64,000 nucleotides of DNA from Corylus avellana (lineage: Eukaryota > Streptophyta > Magnoliopsida > Fagales > Betulaceae). Below are positions 11,042 to 23,224 of this stretch, one piece after another. Each line of letters starts with the position of its first letter. Positions within the stretch are counted from its first letter, which is position 1. The notes below the pieces were generated by a model. The model had not been told where the DNA came from, made no database searches, and saw only the letters and a list, made by a program, of their open reading frames with translations. Position numbers and translations under genes: made by a program. The DNA lies in assembly GCF_901000735.1 (NCBI RefSeq), contig NC_081551.1, forward strand, positions 6,375,420 through 6,439,419, written 5' to 3'.

Positions 11042-11735
11042 AGATGTCCTTAGCCTTTCTGTTACATTTTCTTCAAAATGTCTAATGTTTGTTTTGCCAT
11101 ATCAGCTTTTTTTTCACCTCACTTTAAAATATTAATTTTTTATTAATTTAATTTTAAATTAAATCTTAAAAAAAAAAAATTGACATGATGACCAACCCGG
11201 TAATACTACCACCAAACCCACCATTGGAAGCGTTACCGCCAGGTTGGAGGATCTCAGTCCAAAGTAGGGTGGGTGAGGAGCCACTTGAGGGTTGGGGTGG
11301 CTGTGACCACCCCAGGAATAGAGGTAGCATGAGCCACTACGACCCACGGTGTGGGCACGTGGCTGGCAGCACACTTCCCGAGAGGTGGCCTTAAAGCGAC
11401 CCCAGCCACATGGGGTGGCTTGCAGCCACCCCTAGGGTGGTTAGAGGTTGCTTGCAGGCCACCCCAACACCTGTGGGCTAGCAGCGAGCCACCTTTAACC
11501 CCCTTGGGGTGGCTTGCAGCTACCCCATGGTGCGTTTGGGGGTGGCCAGGGATGGTAGCCCTATTGTTGGCCACCCCTTAAAATTATTTTTTTTAGATTC
11601 AATTTTAAAATTAAATTAATATTTTAAAGTGGGGTGGAACAAAAGTAGATGTGACAAAATGATGATCAGTTCTGACGTGGCAAAATGGACATTATACATT
11701 TTGAAGAAAATGTAACGAAATAGCTCATGACATCT
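11042..11735. mobile_element. GC-rich inverted-repeat element whose right end abuts an assembly gap
   Basis: The left terminus AGATGTCCTTAGCC ... GTTACATTTTCTTCAAAATG matches the inverse of the right terminus (AGATGTCATGAGC ... GTTACATTTTCTTCAAAATG). The core (about 11200-11575) is again GGGGTGGC/GCCACCCC hairpins. The last base of the right arm is the last base before the N run, so the gap starts exactly at the element edge. Frames over the core are artefacts. Confidence 0.7.
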
Positions 11736-11835
11736 NNNNNNNNNNNNNNNNNNNNNNNNNNNNNNNNNNNNNNNNNNNNNNNNNNNNNNNNNNNNNNNNN
11801 NNNNNNNNNNNNNNNNNNNNNNNNNNNNNNNNNNN
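11736..11835. other. Assembly gap, 100 N
   Basis: Exactly 100 N, the usual placeholder for a gap of unknown size. It may hide the last exon of the neighbouring WAT1-type gene. Confidence 0.99.
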
Positions 11836-12405
11836 TATATAATAGAATATGAATAAATGAAAAAGAGAGCAAAAAGAGAAAGTGATACTGATGAAGAGTA
11901 CTGTTAATTAGGGCTACATCTTGGCAATATTGAAATATGATAAAACTTGTTTACAATGAGTAGTATTTATATATAGAGAGATTAAGAGTAGTGAAAAGAA
12001 AACCAGACTAAATAATGAAGACAATAGGGCATACAAAGAAATAGAAAAAAGGCTTAATATAGAAAATATTATAAATATTCTAACAATATTTTTATCAAAT
12101 ATTTGTTATGCAAAATCGTGATCTTTGTTTAAATTTGCGCTTTTTCAAATAAGCACCTCTAACCTGCTTATAGAAATCATAAATTTTTTTTTTCCTATTT
12201 TATATTAAGTACTTTTTAAATTGCAATGCTAAACATTTTATATTTTGCGATATCTTTTAAAAATGCAAATTATTCTTACGAAATGACAATCCTAAACGCA
12301 GTCATAATAGAATGAATTGGATGAAGTGAAACCAAGCTGCTTGCCCAAATATCCTTGTATAGTGGGAAGGATTTGGTCTAACTAGGTAGGGAAAGAATAG
12401 ATTAC
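11836..12405. other. Intergenic or intronic, no exon recognised
   Basis: This stretch follows the last visible WAT1 exon in the minus direction. I looked for the expected short C-terminal exon and did not find it. AT-rich, no other feature. Confidence 0.45.
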
Positions 12406-14108
12406 CTTCCCAAGGTAATGATCTCGCCTAAGAGAATTGCGGAAGAGAACATTGTAATGATGAGAGCCAAAGGTGTAGATATGGCAAGAAAAACTGGTCC
12501 CTTCTTCTCAAGAACCCATGCTTGCAAGTAGTATGTAACGCCAGTCACAATGATTCCCTGCCAGAAATTAATTGCAAATAGTTTATTCCTCCTTAAATTA
12601 AATATGAAATTAAGCTCATAAGTTTATCTGCATATGGAAATATATATGAAAGGTGAAATATGGAGAGAAAAAGAAGAGAGTTACACAATAAGCTACGGCT
12701 ACGAGTCTGACATTCCAACCCAGCTTCCATTGATAAGGGTCTCTTTCAAAAGCAATGGCAGTGGCAAAGGATTGAATGGTGCTCAAAAAGCACTGAAGAG
12801 TTACGAACAGAAGCTTTGGAGGGTAGCTTTTCATAATAGTTGCCTACAATATCCAAGAAAATGGGTAAATCCAAATATGAAATTTCTATACACACACATG
12901 TATAAAAAGAAAGCCAAGAAAGTAAAAATAAAAATTTCATGGCATTCTTGTTTATTGGTGGCCGAGAAATGGTTTTTTGTGTAATGCACGGGAGTAATTC
13001 TAAATGCCTTTCTTATGTTCTTTTTGTGTCCCTCCAAAGTTAACAAGTAGTTTTTAAAATTATTATTAGATAAATTCAATACTAATTTATTACAAATGTA
13101 ATAGTAATTTTAAAGTCACATCAATTTTAAAGAGACATAAGAGAAACATGAGAATTAGATATTTAGCATTACAACTTTAGGAAACATTGCAACACCATGA
13201 AAGAGGGACAAAACCTGTCTTTTAGGTCCAAAAACATATAGAAATTTAATTATATATAAATATTTTAAGAAAAAATGTTAAAACTATTTGAGTCATGGCC
13301 ATCTTGCTCTCCTAGGTTTCATCCTTGATTATACTGTGGTAACACATGATCACAATTTACAGCCAAGCATTAGGTCAGTCCAAAAATTCAACTAATAATT
13401 TTGATAGCACATGCCCACTTGCTAGTTAAGACCGACGATCGGGACAATTAAGTACAAAACTTATTGATGAATATGTATTTAAGAGAAATGTTACTTAGTA
13501 TTCTTAAGTATTTATTTCTTAGCATTTTTTTTGTTCTTAAGCTTTTCAATTTTCTGTTTTTTCTTAAAAAAAAAAAAAGGTGGATGTGAATATGCCACAT
13601 AGAGAAATGAACACTCATGCCACATAGATCTCTATGTTTAATTAATGCCATAAGGCTCAACATAGGCCATGTATATTCCTTTTCCTAGTAATAATTATAT
13701 CAATAAATCTAAATTCCATAAAGGCCAAATATATATATATATATATATATAATATATATATATAGTACATTAATTAATAGCCATGACAACCAGGCAAAGG
13801 AGCTACACTAAAACTTAACCTTTCGACAAAAAACATTAATTGATTTTGTCCATTTTTTGCTAAGGAAAAGCTAGAGATTTTTAAATTACTTCCCTAGTGT
13901 TTTGGTAAACAACAAGAGAATATTTAGATATATACCTGCAAAACAAGCCACAAGCCCCAAAAGATGTTGGAAACGAGGAAAAGGAAGCAACCCTTTATCC
14001 AGGCTGTGCTAGAAGGAAGATGGACATGGTGTTCTTGGGTTTTAGGGTGCCCCAAGAGGTGGTGATGGTGGCCGTCCCCGATGAGCGTCCAATGCGGTCC
14101 CTTGTAGA
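12406..14108 (-). CDS. WAT1-related (nodulin-21/EamA) transporter, partial: three central exons visible
   Basis: Three minus-strand exons splice in frame. Exon a is 13936-14108 (cut by the gap, reads ...YKGPHW ... STAWIKGCFLFLVSNIFWGLWLVLQ), exon b 12685-12843 (MKSYPPKLLFVTLQC ... ERDPYQWKLGWNVRLVA), exon c 12406-12557 (GVTYYLQAWVLEKKGPVF ... LGEIITLG). These are the end of the loop after the first EamA domain and most of the second EamA domain of plant WAT1/UMAMIT proteins, ten-helix membrane carriers of amino acids or auxin. Donor and acceptor sites are canonical and all junctions are phase 0 except the outgoing donor after exon c. The N-terminal half is not found in 14209-17200 and the last exon is not found before the lower gap. 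Missing exons may sit in the two gaps, or the gene may be broken by the GC-rich elements beside them. Confidence 0.8.
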
Positions 14109-14208
14109 NNNNNNNNNNNNNNNNNNNNNNNNNNNNNNNNNNNNNNNNNNNNNNNNNNNNNNNNNNNNNNNNNNNNNNNNNNNNNNNNNNNNNNNNNNNN
14201 NNNNNNNN
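14109..14208. other. Assembly gap, 100 N
   Basis: Exactly 100 N. It lies inside a WAT1 exon on one side and touches a GC-rich hairpin repeat on the other. Confidence 0.99.
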
Positions 14209-14700
14209 CCATAGGGGGTGACCGAACCACCCCAGTTGGGGGATGGGGCGACGGCCGGTGTGGGGTGGCCAAAGCCACCCCATGGGCCTTGGAGGTGGTC
14301 CGGCCACCCTCAAGGGCCAAATTTAAAAGAAAAAAGAAAATTTCGTTTGGCGAACCACCCCCAAGGGTTATAAAAGAAATAAAAAATAAAAAATAAAATT
14401 GTCTGGCCATTGGGGGTGGCCGCACCACCCCCGTTGGGACTGGGGTGGCTTCGGCCACCCCATGTCGGCCATCTGGGCTGGCCGAAGGCCAAACGGAATG
14501 TCATTTTTTTTTTTTAAGATTTGGCCTTTGGGGTGGCTGGACCACCCCTAAATGCCATAAGGTGGCTTCAGCCACCCTAGACCGGCCGTTTGGGGTGGCT
14601 TCAGCCACCCCAGCCCTCAACTAGGGTGGCTAGCCACCCCTTAATATTTTTTAATTTTTTTTAATATAAAATAATATTTTTTTATTATTATTATTATTTT
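14209..14700. mobile_element. GC-rich hairpin element (GGGGTGGC family), left end lost in gap
   Basis: Dense GGGGTGGC/GCCACCCC repeats alternating with A- or T-rich spacers, as in the two elements upstream. The left terminus is not visible because of the gap. A TTATTATTATTATTTTTG tract marks its right side. No coding content. Confidence 0.65.
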
Positions 14701-15429
14701 TGTTAGAGGGACGTGTCTCTAGAATTTCTAAGAAGAAATCCTAGTGGATATTCTTCACTCCATTTTGGACAGGAGACGATCCTATTCAACAAATAACTGC
14801 ATGTGTACTTACTTAAATAAGTGTCATAGACACATAACTACTACTAATTAAACTCCTATTGACTCTCAACATAGGAGTATTTTATTTCAATTGAAACTGC
14901 TACTTGAGAGGTCCTTTAGTCTACTACTCACACTACTACTATCTTGATAAGGTTTAATAACCCCAAGATTTATAATTAATTACATTATTTGACAATTCCA
15001 TATTATTTTAATTTGAAATTTATAGTACCCAGCCAATTTTTTTTACGTTAATTTTTTTTTTAAAAAAATTTATTATCAATGATGTAATTAAATATGCCAT
15101 ATTGGCTTGCCATGTTACTGTGAATTACAATTTTTTTTTTTAGAGTAATTTCACAAATATGGTTTTATTTATGCTAACCAATTTCGTATTTTCCAAAATC
15201 TATAAAATTGTTATTTGAAAGGATAATAATTCCTAATATGACCAGGATAATTATATCCCCTATAGAATATATATCTTGTCATGCATGAAGACGGTGTAAT
15301 TAAAACACTATAATATATATCTTTCTAAAAGATTCATAAACCTAATTATTTTCTTAACTCTCTCATACATCTTTGCGGCTGGGCAACAAGAAGATTTTAA
15401 CCTCTAACTTTCTTAACAAGGTAGTCGCC
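14701..15429. other. Intergenic, AT-rich, upstream of the AT-hook gene
   Basis: No exon of the WAT1 gene recognised. TATAATATATATC at about 15310 is a possible TATA region for the gene that follows. Confidence 0.4.
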
Positions 15430-15813
15430 ATGAATGGACGCCGTGGTCGAGGGAGGCCGAGAAAGAGTTCATTCAACAACGACGACATCATCAAGAAAAA
15501 CCTTAACTTTTTCGGCAAAGTGATCCGGAAACCAAGGACCAAAGTCAAGAACGAAAGAGAACGTCTTTCTTTGCGTTCGAGTTCTCATGGTTCGGAGATT
15601 TTGGGTGATCAACTGGAGAAGAAGGAGAGCGGCGGTGAGAGTGGAAGAGACGAGGACTTGATCGGTCCTACTTCTCCCGTAAACGATTCTACGGCTGGGA
15701 TTGATCATGAGGATATTGTTATTCCGGGACCGATTCCAGATTTGGATGCTTTATACATGGGCGACAGTCTTTTTCTGAATATTTTCCAAACTATAGCAGA
15801 TTTTGCTCATTGA
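15430..15813 (+). CDS. Small AT-hook protein, function unknown
   Basis: 127 aa from an ATG in good plant context (GTCGCCATGA); the frame is open for another 19 codons upstream without an ATG. Residues 3-11 (RRGRGRPRK) form a canonical AT-hook, which binds the minor groove of AT-rich DNA. A second basic patch follows (KVIRKPRTKVKNERER, about 30-45). The remainder is Ser/Glu/Asp-rich and ends in a hydrophobic stretch (LDALYMGDSLFLNIFQTIADF). No PPC/DUF296 domain is present, so it is not a standard AHL protein. It may be a lineage-specific nuclear protein or a fragment of a larger AT-hook gene. It has no introns and codon use looks ordinary. Confidence 0.55.
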   Translation: MNGRRGRGRPRKSSFNNDDIIKKNLNFFGKVIRKPRTKVKNERERLSLRSSSHGSEILGDQLEKKESGGESGRDEDLIGPTSPVNDSTAGIDHEDIVIPGPIPDLDALYMGDSLFLNIFQTIADFAH

Positions 15814-17061
15814 GGATTATTTTTTAGAAAATAGAGAGATATATGATAATTCAAATGATAATTTTCATGATTATAATTTGGTTAAGATATTGTCAATGCC
15901 GAATTAATGGTATGGAATATCTTGACAGATAATGATAAGAATCCGGTATAAGATTTGAATATTAGTTTTGAAATAATATCTTTTGCTTTTGATGTCATGT
16001 TTTAGGGTATTTTTTGCTTAAAAAAATATTGTAATCTTATTATTTTTAAGGGAGAAGTAATGACCCAAGATTTCAAAATCCTAATTTTTTTTGTTATTTT
16101 TTATAAAAAAAAAAAAATTGGGGGTGCAAAAATGGCTAGATGTAGCCACCCCAAATATATATATATATATATTTTTTTAATTTCTTTTATAAAAAATAAA
16201 AATAAATAAATTAGGAGCAATATGATAATTTTGATATGACATTAGTTGAATTGAAAAAAATTTCAAGTTTGGGAGAGTGCATTGCAAAAATTGAAACATT
16301 AGAGGTCAAATTGAAAATCTCCCCAAACTTTGGGGAATAAAGTGTACTTTTCCCTATTTTATCTCTTCCTTAATTCTCTTTATTTCATCAATATCGTCCT
16401 GCTATCTATCTGTAACTATTCGCAATCCATACATGCAAATGCGGATCCGCACATGCAAATGCGATTAGCAGAAGTCATTATCCGCATATGTGAATGCAGA
16501 TAGAGATTTTAGCATATGTAGATGCGGAGGCAGAAAAATAGCATTTCTCTTGAAAAATTTATTGCTTTTGAGAGGGATAGTTAAAATACAATGAATTTAT
16601 CTTTACCCTAACACGATATCACTATGCCCCCTATTTTTTTTGCTTGTTAGTTAAAAAAATATGAGAAAATTTTTCTCATTAACCTTGATCTTTCATCATT
16701 TTTACAATTATACTTTTAAACATTAAAAAGATGTCAATTTATAGTTATCATCTTTAAAAATGTGTAATGTCAACCCTTCGATATTAAATCCTAACGGATG
16801 AAGTGAAATTTCCAAAATATCACATCTAAATTTAAGGTATTTTTGTAATTTTATAAATATCTTAAAAGTATTTTAAAAATTTTACTCATTAACCATTTGA
16901 TTTATCGCTAAAAAAATGTTGGACACTGCAAACTTTTGAAATATAATAACCTTATGTTAATACTTTTTTAAATATTATAAGTAAAATATTTTCAACAAAT
17001 ATTGAAAAATCTGTCCCCAAAGTCACAAAAGTAAAGAAGCACATGTGCACACACTGCACAG
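15814..17061. other. Intergenic; short degenerate repeats
   Basis: Contains a small piece of GGGGTGGC-type hairpin (about 16118-16158, beside a TA run). Around 16425-16530 the phrase ACATGCAAATGCG occurs twice directly, with related inverted copies. No gene is seen. Confidence 0.5.
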
Positions 17062-17090
17062 TTCCCGCCAAACGAAAGCAGCGCGCCAAA
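17062..17090 (+). promoter_or_regulatory. Two E2F-type sites upstream of FAS2
   Basis: TTCCCGCCAAA begins at 17062 and GCGCCAAA (inverse TTTGGCGC, an exact TTTSSCGC match) lies at 17083-17090. Both are 130-160 bp before the FAS2 ATG. CAF-1 subunit genes are S-phase expressed and known E2F targets in plants, so the placement makes sense; binding itself is inferred. Confidence 0.7.
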
Positions 17091-17220
17091 TCTACACTCT
17101 CTCTCTTCGTCTCTCATTAAAATCTCGAGAGAAAAAAAGGGTATTACTTAGCTAACCTCTCTATCTTCCCAATCAAAAAGGCTAACAGAAACCTCAAAAT
17201 CCAAAGAAGAGAAGAAGATA

Positions 17221-20200
17221 ATGAAGGGTGGGACGGTTCAGATCAACTGGCACGACACGAAGCCTGTCCTGACCGTCGATTTCCACCCTCTCTCCGGTAC
17301 ACTCGCCACCGGCGGCGCCGATTACGACATCAAGGTACCTGATTTCACTACATACGTTTTTTCTTTCTTTGGTTTCAAGAATTTGGAGATTAGTGTTGTT
17401 GGGCTTCTTTTATTGTGCATAGATTTGAACTGGATTTTTGTTCACTGAATCGCATGTGTGTAATTCTATAATTAGGGATTCCGGATTCCATTACCGTTTT
17501 TGGTTACTCTAATCATAAACTCAATAGCAAATAAGCTTTAACTTCAGGTTTAATTACTGGGAAAACTATACAGGAAATGAAGGGCGCGTTTGGTGCTGTG
17601 CTTAAATGCTTAAACTTGCCCTCTTCAATATCTTAAAAAAAAAAAAAAAAAAAAATTTGGGACAGACCCATTGTTCAAAATATCGTCAATGCATTGTTTT
17701 TTTAAGAGGCTTTGAACATTATTTTGAAGTGCGAAAAAAGAGGCCCTGAATTGTGAATTTTACCTTTGGTATTTTTTTGGTTCCTGAGAAATGAGAGACT
17801 TGCCCGAAGTGGAAATGTTTCCATTTTTATTGCACTTTAGAAGATGAAAACAGAAAAATTTAAATTTTTACATTTTACTAGTTTTATGTCAATCAAAATT
17901 GTCAATGGCAGTTCTATGCTCAATATTGAGACTGAAATTTTCTAGCATTTTTCATCCAATGTGGCTCAGTGAGTTGAAATCCTTTCCGATTACTGAAGGT
18001 GCCTTTTGGTTTCTGAGGAAATGTTTAAAGCATGATAAATGAACATTTGTTTTTCATTTTCTTTATCCAAATTATGAGTAAATGAGCAAATAGGATCTTA
18101 AATTGTATTATTTCTTAATTTCTCTAATTTGTTGCGTCATGTGGAGTTTCCCATTTATTTTGGGAACCAAAACGACATGTTACAATGTTTCAAACATTGA
18201 TATTTCTTTTTATATGTAAATCCGATGTTGCAGAGATGGAACAAACGTTAGATTGAATCTGAATGATAAGTTGGACTTCTTAAGTACTCTTTCTGTGTTA
18301 CACTAACTATAGTGTTATGCTTAATTATTTCAGCTCTGGTTGATAAATTCAGGCGAAGCACAGAAGGAAGGCCCAACAGCTTCGTATCAAAATAGCCTTT
18401 CTTACCATGGTTCTGCTGTCAATATCCTTCGCTTCTCTCCTTCTGGTAAGGACATTCCTATGCTTTTCGAAGTCACATATGTTTTGTTAAGAAGTGGATG
18501 GTTAACATAATATTTATTGCAATTGTAATGGAATCATGATCGTTGAGTGCAAATTATGGTATCATGAGATACATTTCATAAATATTCGGTAATTGCATGA
18601 GAAGGAAAAGAGAGAGAATCATACTAGGCAATCTTTGAATCAACAATCAAATGCTAAATATTCATTATCAAATTCTGATTTCTTTTGAGTACTATGAAGC
18701 CTGTGAGACTCTTGGACTCTTTCTGAACCTACTAGGATTAGGACTCTTTATATGAGCACTACCTAATAAGTATAAAATACTAACTAAGAAAATACCTTAA
18801 AATGTTATGGAAATAAATTCTGCAAAGAATTTGCAGAAATTTATGATTTCGCCACAGAATACAAAAGCACCAAGAACTTTTAAACCGTCAACTCACAACA
18901 GAAAACTGTTTTCACCATAGAATGATAGAATACTTATGATGAGACTTTTCAAACCATTGGAATCTTGCTTCAATTGTTAGATGTCACCAGTGAGTCCAAC
19001 AATATACATCTTAAATCCGAGGAAACAAGGTAGCACACATATCTGCAATAGACCCATCTTCAATGGTTCCATCATATTGTTTCTAATATTTCAGTGCTTT
19101 TTTGTTATCTGAATTCTAAAACCAATCGTTTCTTTCAAGCTTCTTCTATATTTGTATATCAACAACTCTTGATATACTGGCTGGAACCGTGGTAATTAAG
19201 AATCTATTTGGAATTGCGTTAAGGAGCTTAAAAGTACTTTTAGTTCCTAAAAAACTGTGCCAAAAAGAAGCTGGTTTGTTTGATAAAAAAACTCCAAAAA
19301 TACTTCTTTGACTCTTTTACTCTAATAAGGGCTAAATGTACTTTTGGGAAAAACTTAAAAATGAAGCTTTTTCTTAAAAGCTCTTTTTGACTTTGAAAGC
19401 TCTATTTCTCACCACAATCCCAAACATGCTCTAAGTTGTTTGCATGTCTTATTTTGATGCTGGACTTGATGTCTCTTCTTTATATAATGCAGGAGAGCTA
19501 CTTGCATCTGGTGCTGATGGTATGACCAGTCACTGCAGTATTTTTTTTTTCTTTTCATTTTTCACTCTATATTGTCTACTCCAATGTTATCATTGCTCAC
19601 CAAGGTGATTTAGCTTGGAAATTTGTCTTATTTCTATTTTCAGGAGGTGAGCTGATAATTTGGAAGTTACACCCTACAGACACAGGTCAAACATGGAAGG
19701 TTTTCAAGAGTTTATCGTAAGGCACCTAGTCTTGAGATTTTTGCTAAGTTTTTGCATGCATTACAATTGTTCTATGTAAAACACACTAGGCTGTTAATCT
19801 AGATTAGACTGCATATTGCCAACCTAAAGCTAATTCATTTATATTTTAATCCTAATCTAAAGAAAAAAAAAATGAAATGAAAATCATTTAAAGTTCTGCC
19901 AAGAAGCCTGTCGTTGGGTCTCTCACATTCTCAGGATCCAATTTAAAACTTGTCAACCAAGCACATAAACTATGTTTAAATGTATATGCAAATCTTCAAA
20001 TGGTAAAGAAGATTTTGGGTTAAGTTTATGACCCAAGTTGCTCATAATATGTTTATGGCTTGGTTAGTCCTGTGCTGTTTGAGTTAGACCATATATCTAG
20101 ATAACAAATGAATTTAACTTCTTTTCTGAATTTGGAAAGTTTTGGTTTTTGATTTACCTGAGATGAATTTTATGCTCATTTTGTGGAATAGATTTCACCG

Positions 20201-23200
20201 CAAGGATGTTCTGGACCTGCAGTGGTCTGCGGATGGTGCATTTCTCATTTCTGGATCAGTTGATAATTCTAGCATCATATGGGATGTGAACAAAGGTATG
20301 AAAGACTATATGTAACTGCCACTAATTTAAAAATAGTATAGAAAGTGTCAGTTAAAATGCTTTGTTAACTAATAGCCCTTTTGTAAATGTTTCTTTTCTT
20401 CAGGTTCTGTCCATCAGATTTTGGATTCCCATTTTCATTATGTTCAAGGTGTCGCATGGGATCCATTGGCCAAGTATGTTGCTTCCCTTAGTTCTGATAG
20501 AACTTGCCGTATTTACATTAATAAGCCTCATACAAAAGCAAAAGGCATGGAAAAGATGAATTATGTTTGTCAGCATGTTATTACAAAGGCAGAACAGCCA
20601 ACAGGAGATGATTCCAAGGTAAGGAAATAGCACATCATCTATCTTTTCATGTATTCTACATAAGTTGTAACATGTTATAAGTCATACGAATGGTTTCTGA
20701 TGCAGTCTGTGAAAAGCCATCTTTTTCATGACGAAACGTTGCCATCTTTCTTCCGAAGATTAGCTTGGTCACCTGATGGATCATTTTTACTTGTGCCTGC
20801 AGGTATTGATTTAAATACCCGGTCTAATCTACTATGTACTAATGTAGTCCAGTACTTTTTGGGTGTTGGTTGCCTAAGAATCCTGGTTCTGGACAAAATT
20901 TGATGTTATTATTTGGTTGCTTCATGGTATTGTCATTAACACCTTGGAGTCTCCTATCACTCACAAGAGTAAATGTTAACAATAATTTATCATATTGGGA
21001 TGTTCATTTGATGCATTATTTGGTAGATGGTTGTGACCCTCACTAAAATTGCAGCTTTCTTTTCTTGGTTAGCAAAGGTGTTATTGTTGTTGACATATTA
21101 AGCATTTTAAGCATAGAGGCGCTTTTGGTGTCAAGACTTTCAGCCTGAGCTAGTAACGGAGGATTAATCTAATCTAGTTTACAATTATATCCTTATTTTA
21201 TTAGGAAAATTTTATACCTAATCCATAGTTTTTCACACGAGTTCACTTTAATCCCTAAATTTTTAATTTTGACAATTAACCTCATGAGTAATTTGTATTT
21301 TTGTCGAGCACCATTTCATGCTTGAATAGATTGACACGTTATAATTGCCAAAAAAAAAAAAAAAAATCTTTATATCCTTATAGGAAAAAACAAAATAAAA
21401 ATGAAAAGAACAGAAAAAGTGGGCAGAGGTCATGGAGGCTACTCGGGGAGTTAATTTTTGAAATTGAAAATCTTAGGATTAAATTGAAATTGCTCGAAAA
21501 CCCAAGGATTAGGTGTAAATGTTTCCTTCATTTTACTGAAGATTCGATTCATATGGAAAATAATGGATAAATAGTATCTAAAGAAACTACATGTTCCCTT
21601 CTGCTACATTACTACTACATGGGAGCATGTGATGCTGAGTGTATTTGACACGAACACAGTTATGATAATTCCAATTATAATGCGGCATTTAATACATTTT
21701 GCTCAATTCTTCATTAGTCAATGTGAATGAGTTATAGGGAAAGGGAACATGAAATTAGTGATCTTATATTTATATACATTTTTAAATATTTGTTCTTAAA
21801 TTTTCTTTTATTCTTGCTGTTGTACAAGTAAGAGGCCACACGTCGCCCGATATTTATTTTAAAATGATTACACCTTTACTTAGTTAGGCCCTTTTAACTT
21901 ATTTGATTTTCTTGAAAGAGAACTGTACTTTATGACATTGTTCTAGGACCTTTTGACCCCCGGCACTGTTGTACTATATTTAATCATTCTTGTTAAACTT
22001 TTGTTAATTTCCCACTTTTCCTCTTTCAGGTTCTTCCAAGATTTCACCTGCATCTCAACCAGTAAATACAGCTTACATATTTTCTAGGAAGGATCTTTCA
22101 AGGTAAGATATTTTCTGTAGTTTTATTTTCTTATTTCTTTGGTACTGCACTTTTGTTGGTTTCTTAAGATGAGCTCTTGGTCTATTATCTACCAGATGTT
22201 AAGCCATCTCTAATACTCGTGATCAGCTGAATTGATAGCAATCTGTACTTTTCAACATGTGATAACTACTCTTTAAGACAATAAAACAAGCTTGGAGGAG
22301 ACTTTCTTTTGTCTTGAAGTCATTTTCTCAAAATTTCTGACATGCAGGCCTGCTCTACACCTCCCAGGTGCCAGTAAACCTGTTGTAGCGGTTCGATTCT
22401 GCCCCATCATTTTTAGCCTCCGGGGTTCAAATCCGGGTACTTTTATGATGGTCAATCTGTTGTTTCAAAACATTCTAGCTAGGCCAATTTATGATAGAAA
22501 TTTGAGTCATCTTTGGCAAATTTTGCAGCTGCGTTCTTTAAGCTACCTTACCGCCTCATTTTTGCGGTGGTCACTTTGAATTCTTTATACATTTATGATA
22601 CAGAGAGTGTTCCTCCTATAGCAATCTTGGCTGGCCTTCACTATGCAGCCATAACAGACATTACATGGTAAATTTTATACCAGTTGCCGTGTAAAATCCT
22701 CCTTATGTAATGTCAACAATTCATTTGATGATTATAGTTGATAATATTTTCTAGGGTTTTAACTGGCTACCATTATTTGTGTTCAAAGGTCACCTGATGG
22801 TCGGTATTTGGCATTGTCTTCCCAAGACGGTTACTGTACTTTACTAGAATTTGAACTTGATGAACTGGGATCACCCATCTCTTTATCAGGTTTGCTGTTC
22901 TTCTTTCATTTCTATCATTTGTTCGTCCATCTCTATTCCCCCCCACCCCACCTTTTTCCTTCAAGTTTTGGTTCCTTTGTTATTGATCTTGTTTAATCTG
23001 CTTTAGAAGAAAAGAAAGCCATGGTTCATGAGAAGCAGAGCCCTGTTCAGAAGCCAGAGGACATGGTAATTGATGCAAGCAGGAGTGATTCTGTTGCAGC
23101 AGACAGCACAAAAATAGAAGCAAGGAAGAATGAAGGGAAACAGGTTTCACCAAGCTCAACAATTACTCCCATCTCAAATAAATCAGCTAAGAGGCGCATC

Positions 23201-23224
23201 ACTCCCATGGCAATTGATCCTTGA
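17221..23224 (+). CDS. FAS2: Chromatin assembly factor 1 subunit FAS2 (p60/CAC2-type WD40 protein)
   Basis: Twelve exons join in one frame to 453 aa: 17221-17334, 18334-18445, 19493-19519, 19644-19716, 20192-20295, 20404-20618, 20706-20802, 22030-22102, 22348-22436, 22529-22667, 22789-22889, 23007-23224. The protein starts [20 protein letters not shown], carries WD40 blades (e.g. [49 protein letters not shown]) and ends with the conserved [10 protein letters not shown] tail. FAS2 pairs with FAS1 and MSI1 to deposit H3-H4 on newly replicated DNA in the nucleus; plant loss causes fasciated meristems. Exon 3 is a 27-nt microexon. The acceptor of exon 11 (TTCAAAG) is weak. All other splice sites are canonical. 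Introns 2 and 7 contain MITEs. The gene looks intact. Confidence 0.96.
19195..19440. mobile_element. hAT-like MITE in FAS2 intron 2
   Basis: CTATTTGGAATTGCGTTAAGGAGCTT near the left and the inverse of the right end (GCATGTTTGGGATTGTGG) resemble the widespread plant MITE ending ‘TTTGGGATTGCGG’. A central AAGCTTTTTCTTAAAAGCT palindrome supports a foldback structure. Limits are approximate. A similar element is at about 59870-60060. Confidence 0.5.
21210..21531. mobile_element. MITE in FAS2 intron 7
   Basis: The left end GGAAAATTTTATACCTAATCC and the inverse of the right end (GGAAACATTTACACCTAATCC) are imperfect terminal inverted repeats that continue through TTTAATCC motifs on both sides. An A-run sits in the middle. 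The 89-codon frame starting at 21301 is an artefact. Confidence 0.6.

Noticed and set aside
22378..22445. GGTTCAAATCCGGG, a tRNA box-B-like motif
   Set aside because: It lies within FAS2 exon 9 and encodes conserved residues; no box A or cloverleaf is present.
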